From NCBI GenBank assembly GCA_905480305.1, contig CAJQPV010000125.1, forward strand, positions 1-8,768: a stretch of 8,768 nucleotides of DNA, written 5' to 3'. The notes beneath the pieces were generated by a model. It ran no database searches and was not told the origin of the DNA. It saw only the letters and a program-made list of their open reading frames with translations. This document shows, piece after piece, positions 7,381 to 8,768 of this stretch. The DNA is from an uncultured Gammaproteobacteria bacterium. Its GTDB lineage: Bacteria; Pseudomonadota; Gammaproteobacteria; UBA9214. Each line of letters begins with the position of its first letter. The stretch's first letter is position 1. A program made the position numbers and the translations under genes.

Positions 7381-7820
7381 ATCAAATATCGCTACTGTGC
7401 TGATCTGGCACAGCTGGATTTCGATTTCACATATGCCTTCCAACCGATTGTGGATATCAAAGAGGCTTGTATATTTTCCTGTGAAGCGCTGGTTCGCGGG
7501 GTCAGCAACGAACCTGCCGGCGATATCTATCAGCAGGTAAATAAGGACAATCTCTACCGTTTCGAGCTGAGTTGCCGGGTCAAGGCCATCGAACTGGCAG
7601 CCCGGCTCGGTATTGACTGTCGGCTCACTATCAACTTTTCCCCAATGCAGTCTATCAACCGGAACTTTACATACGCAGCATGCCGGAGGCAGCAAAGGCA
7701 TATAGCTTTCCCATCGAAAATATTGTCTTCGAGGTTATTGAGGAGGTTGTGATCCGCGATCAGGCGCACCTGGCCATTATCACTGAGCGCTTGGCAACCA
7801 ATCTTGCTATTCCCTGGTAG
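7381..7820 (+). pseudogene. EAL-domain (c-di-GMP phosphodiesterase) remnant, start lost, frameshifted and truncated
   Basis: In frame from 7381 the translation reads IKYRYCADLAQLDFDF, TYAFQPIVDI, then EALVRG, VNKDNLYRFELSCRVKAIEL and LTINFSP. This is the N-terminal half of an EAL domain of the stand-alone or BLUF-linked kind. Codon 7381 is ATC, where related proteins would be expected to have a Met start, and an in-frame TAG sits directly before it. After the TTTTCCCC run at 7636-7643 the homology continues in the next frame (PNAVYQPELYIRSMPEAAK, then SFPIENIVFEVIEEVV), so one base is missing there. Similarity fades after HLAII (about 7780) and a stop follows at 7818. The EAL glutamate, the Asn of the INF block and the FEVIE glutamate survive. 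The DDFG block and everything after it are gone. No product of this gene could be an active phosphodiesterase. The frameshift alone could be a sequencing error; the truncation could not. Confidence 0.87.
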
Positions 7821-7860
7821 CCACTGAAGCGCAGAGTTGCAGCAAAAAGAAAATCCACAT

Positions 7861-8768
7861 CTATTCCAGCACAGGGGGGACGCGCCGCAATAGTCGCGCT
7901 CTATCTTGTACCAGTCCCGCATCCTGCGCCAGTTGCGCGGCCTGGTACTGACGCTCTGTATCATACGGATAGGCGTCGGCCAGCAATACCGCGACCCGTG
8001 CCGCTGCCAGCGTATCCTGCTGCTGCAGATAGTAGCTCTGTAGCTTTTGTGTGGCGCTTGACCAGGTCGTCTCGCGGGTGAACAGGCTGTAGGCGAGCTG
8101 CTCGATTTCGCTGTTGCGCGCCGGATAGCGCGGCCGTGTTGGGCTCCTCTGAAACGGCCAGTCGGCCGTCAGGCGCATGATCTCGTAGTCTGCCTTCTGC
8201 AGTTCCACCGCGGTCACCGGGAGTTCACTCCAGGCCTGTTCTCGTGAAACCAGTTGCACCGCAGGCCCGGCTATAGCGTCGTCCAGCAGCGCCTGGTAGT
8301 AGGCATCTGCAAGCAGAAAATAGCCGCCCAGGTTGGGGTGCAGGTGTTCCAGCATCAACTCGTTGCCGATGATGCCGTGCGCTGCATGGTCCAGCAGGCT
8401 GGCCTCGACCTCGACTACCTGTGCACCCTGCTCTGCGGCTACGGCCCTGATGATGCGATTGAAACTCTGCGGTGCACGAAAGCGCAGCTGGTCCCGGTCC
8501 CTGGCCTCGAGATAGGCCAAACGGGCTGCCGCATACTCACCCTGTTTTTCGAACAGCCGACCCAGCGCAAAATGCACCGAGGCCGCGCCGTCATCCAGCG
8601 CCAGCGCTTCCTCAAGTGAAGTGCTTGCCAGCTCGGTGTCACCGTCAAACAGGGCATCGACGCCTGTTTTAAAGTGGCGTCGCCAGGCAGTTATATCCGT
8701 TCCCTCTGCCAGCACACTGGCGAAGGGTGGGAGGTCCTTCTCGTTACTGGCCAGGGTGCCGATGAAGA
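7861..8768 (-). CDS. TPR-containing SGNH/GDSL hydrolase-like protein, N-terminal part outside window
   Basis: The frame is open to the right edge, so only the last 301 residues are present. Numbering starts at the codon 8766-8764. The first residues, TLASNEKDLPPFAS (4-17), match the block that follows the catalytic core in a family of TPR-bearing SGNH hydrolases. Residues about 26-94 are TPR-like helix pairs (SLEEALALDDGAASVHFALG, then LFEKQGEYAAARLAYLEARD). They are followed by LRFRAPQSFNRIIRAVA (94-110), typical of the same family. Residues 139-153 (LEHLHPNLGGYFLLA) resemble the last SGNH block with its conserved histidines and are expected to complete the active site. The serine block would lie upstream. 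The C-terminal 130 residues are helical, probably more TPR-like repeats, ending LARLLRRVPPVLE-like. The substrate is unknown. The stop at 7861 lies 40 bp from the end of the EAL remnant, converging with it. Confidence 0.8.
   Translation of the reverse strand, partial: FIGTLASNEKDLPPFASVLAEGTDITAWRRHFKTGVDALFDGDTELASTSLEEALALDDGAASVHFALGRLFEKQGEYAAARLAYLEARDRDQLRFRAPQSFNRIIRAVAAEQGAQVVEVEASLLDHAAHGIIGNELMLEHLHPNLGGYFLLADAYYQALLDDAIAGPAVQLVSREQAWSELPVTAVELQKADYEIMRLTADWPFQRSPTRPRYPARNSEIEQLAYSLFTRETTWSSATQKLQSYYLQQQDTLAAARVAVLLADAYPYDTERQYQAAQLAQDAGLVQDRARLLRRVPPVLE

Noticed and set aside
7342..7964. Minus-strand open frames across the EAL remnant
   Set aside because: No family similarity; they are antisense to clear EAL-domain sequence.

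Overview
The window looks like a chromosomal segment of a gammaproteobacterium. This is inferred from moderately GC-rich coding DNA, the protein families present and their flavour. No rRNA, tRNA or marker gene allows a firmer assignment. No IS element, integrase, tRNA, CRISPR array or plasmid/phage hallmark is visible.

Layout: the first third (1-2965, + strand) is the 3' nine-tenths or so of an inner-membrane RND multidrug-type efflux pump. It ends tail to tail against a leftward cluster. Read in its own direction (- strand, right to left), that cluster contains a secreted DUF4864 protein (6094-5570), a cysteine-rich DUF2237 protein (5513-5109), a SAM methyltransferase domain behind a signal peptide (4984-4241), and a secreted SUMF1/FGE-fold protein that lacks the FGE catalytic cysteines (4173-3172). 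Gaps in the cluster are 56, 124 and 67 bp and no terminator is visible inside it, so the four may be co-transcribed. Three of the four products carry export signals.

Upstream of the cluster and separated from it by a strong intrinsic terminator (about 6319-6351) is a single gene, also on the - strand, for a secreted fasciclin (FAS1) protein. It has an unusual His/Met/Tyr/Gln-rich segment between signal peptide and FAS1 domain, and a candidate sigma70 promoter lies upstream.

Region 7048-7380 appears non-coding. It is followed on the + strand by a decayed EAL-domain (cyclic-di-GMP phosphodiesterase) remnant at 7381-7820. The remnant has lost its start codon, carries a 1-bp frameshift, and is cut off before the second half of the active site. 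The window closes with the C-terminal part of a - strand gene (7861 to beyond the right edge) combining TPR-like helices with an SGNH-hydrolase-like C-terminal block.

I do not see a clearly new defence or mobile system. The parts most worth following up are the export-biased four-gene cluster (a methyltransferase and an FGE-like protein that both appear targeted outside the cytoplasm), the metal-ligand-rich FAS1 protein, and the gene-decay scar at 7381-7860.
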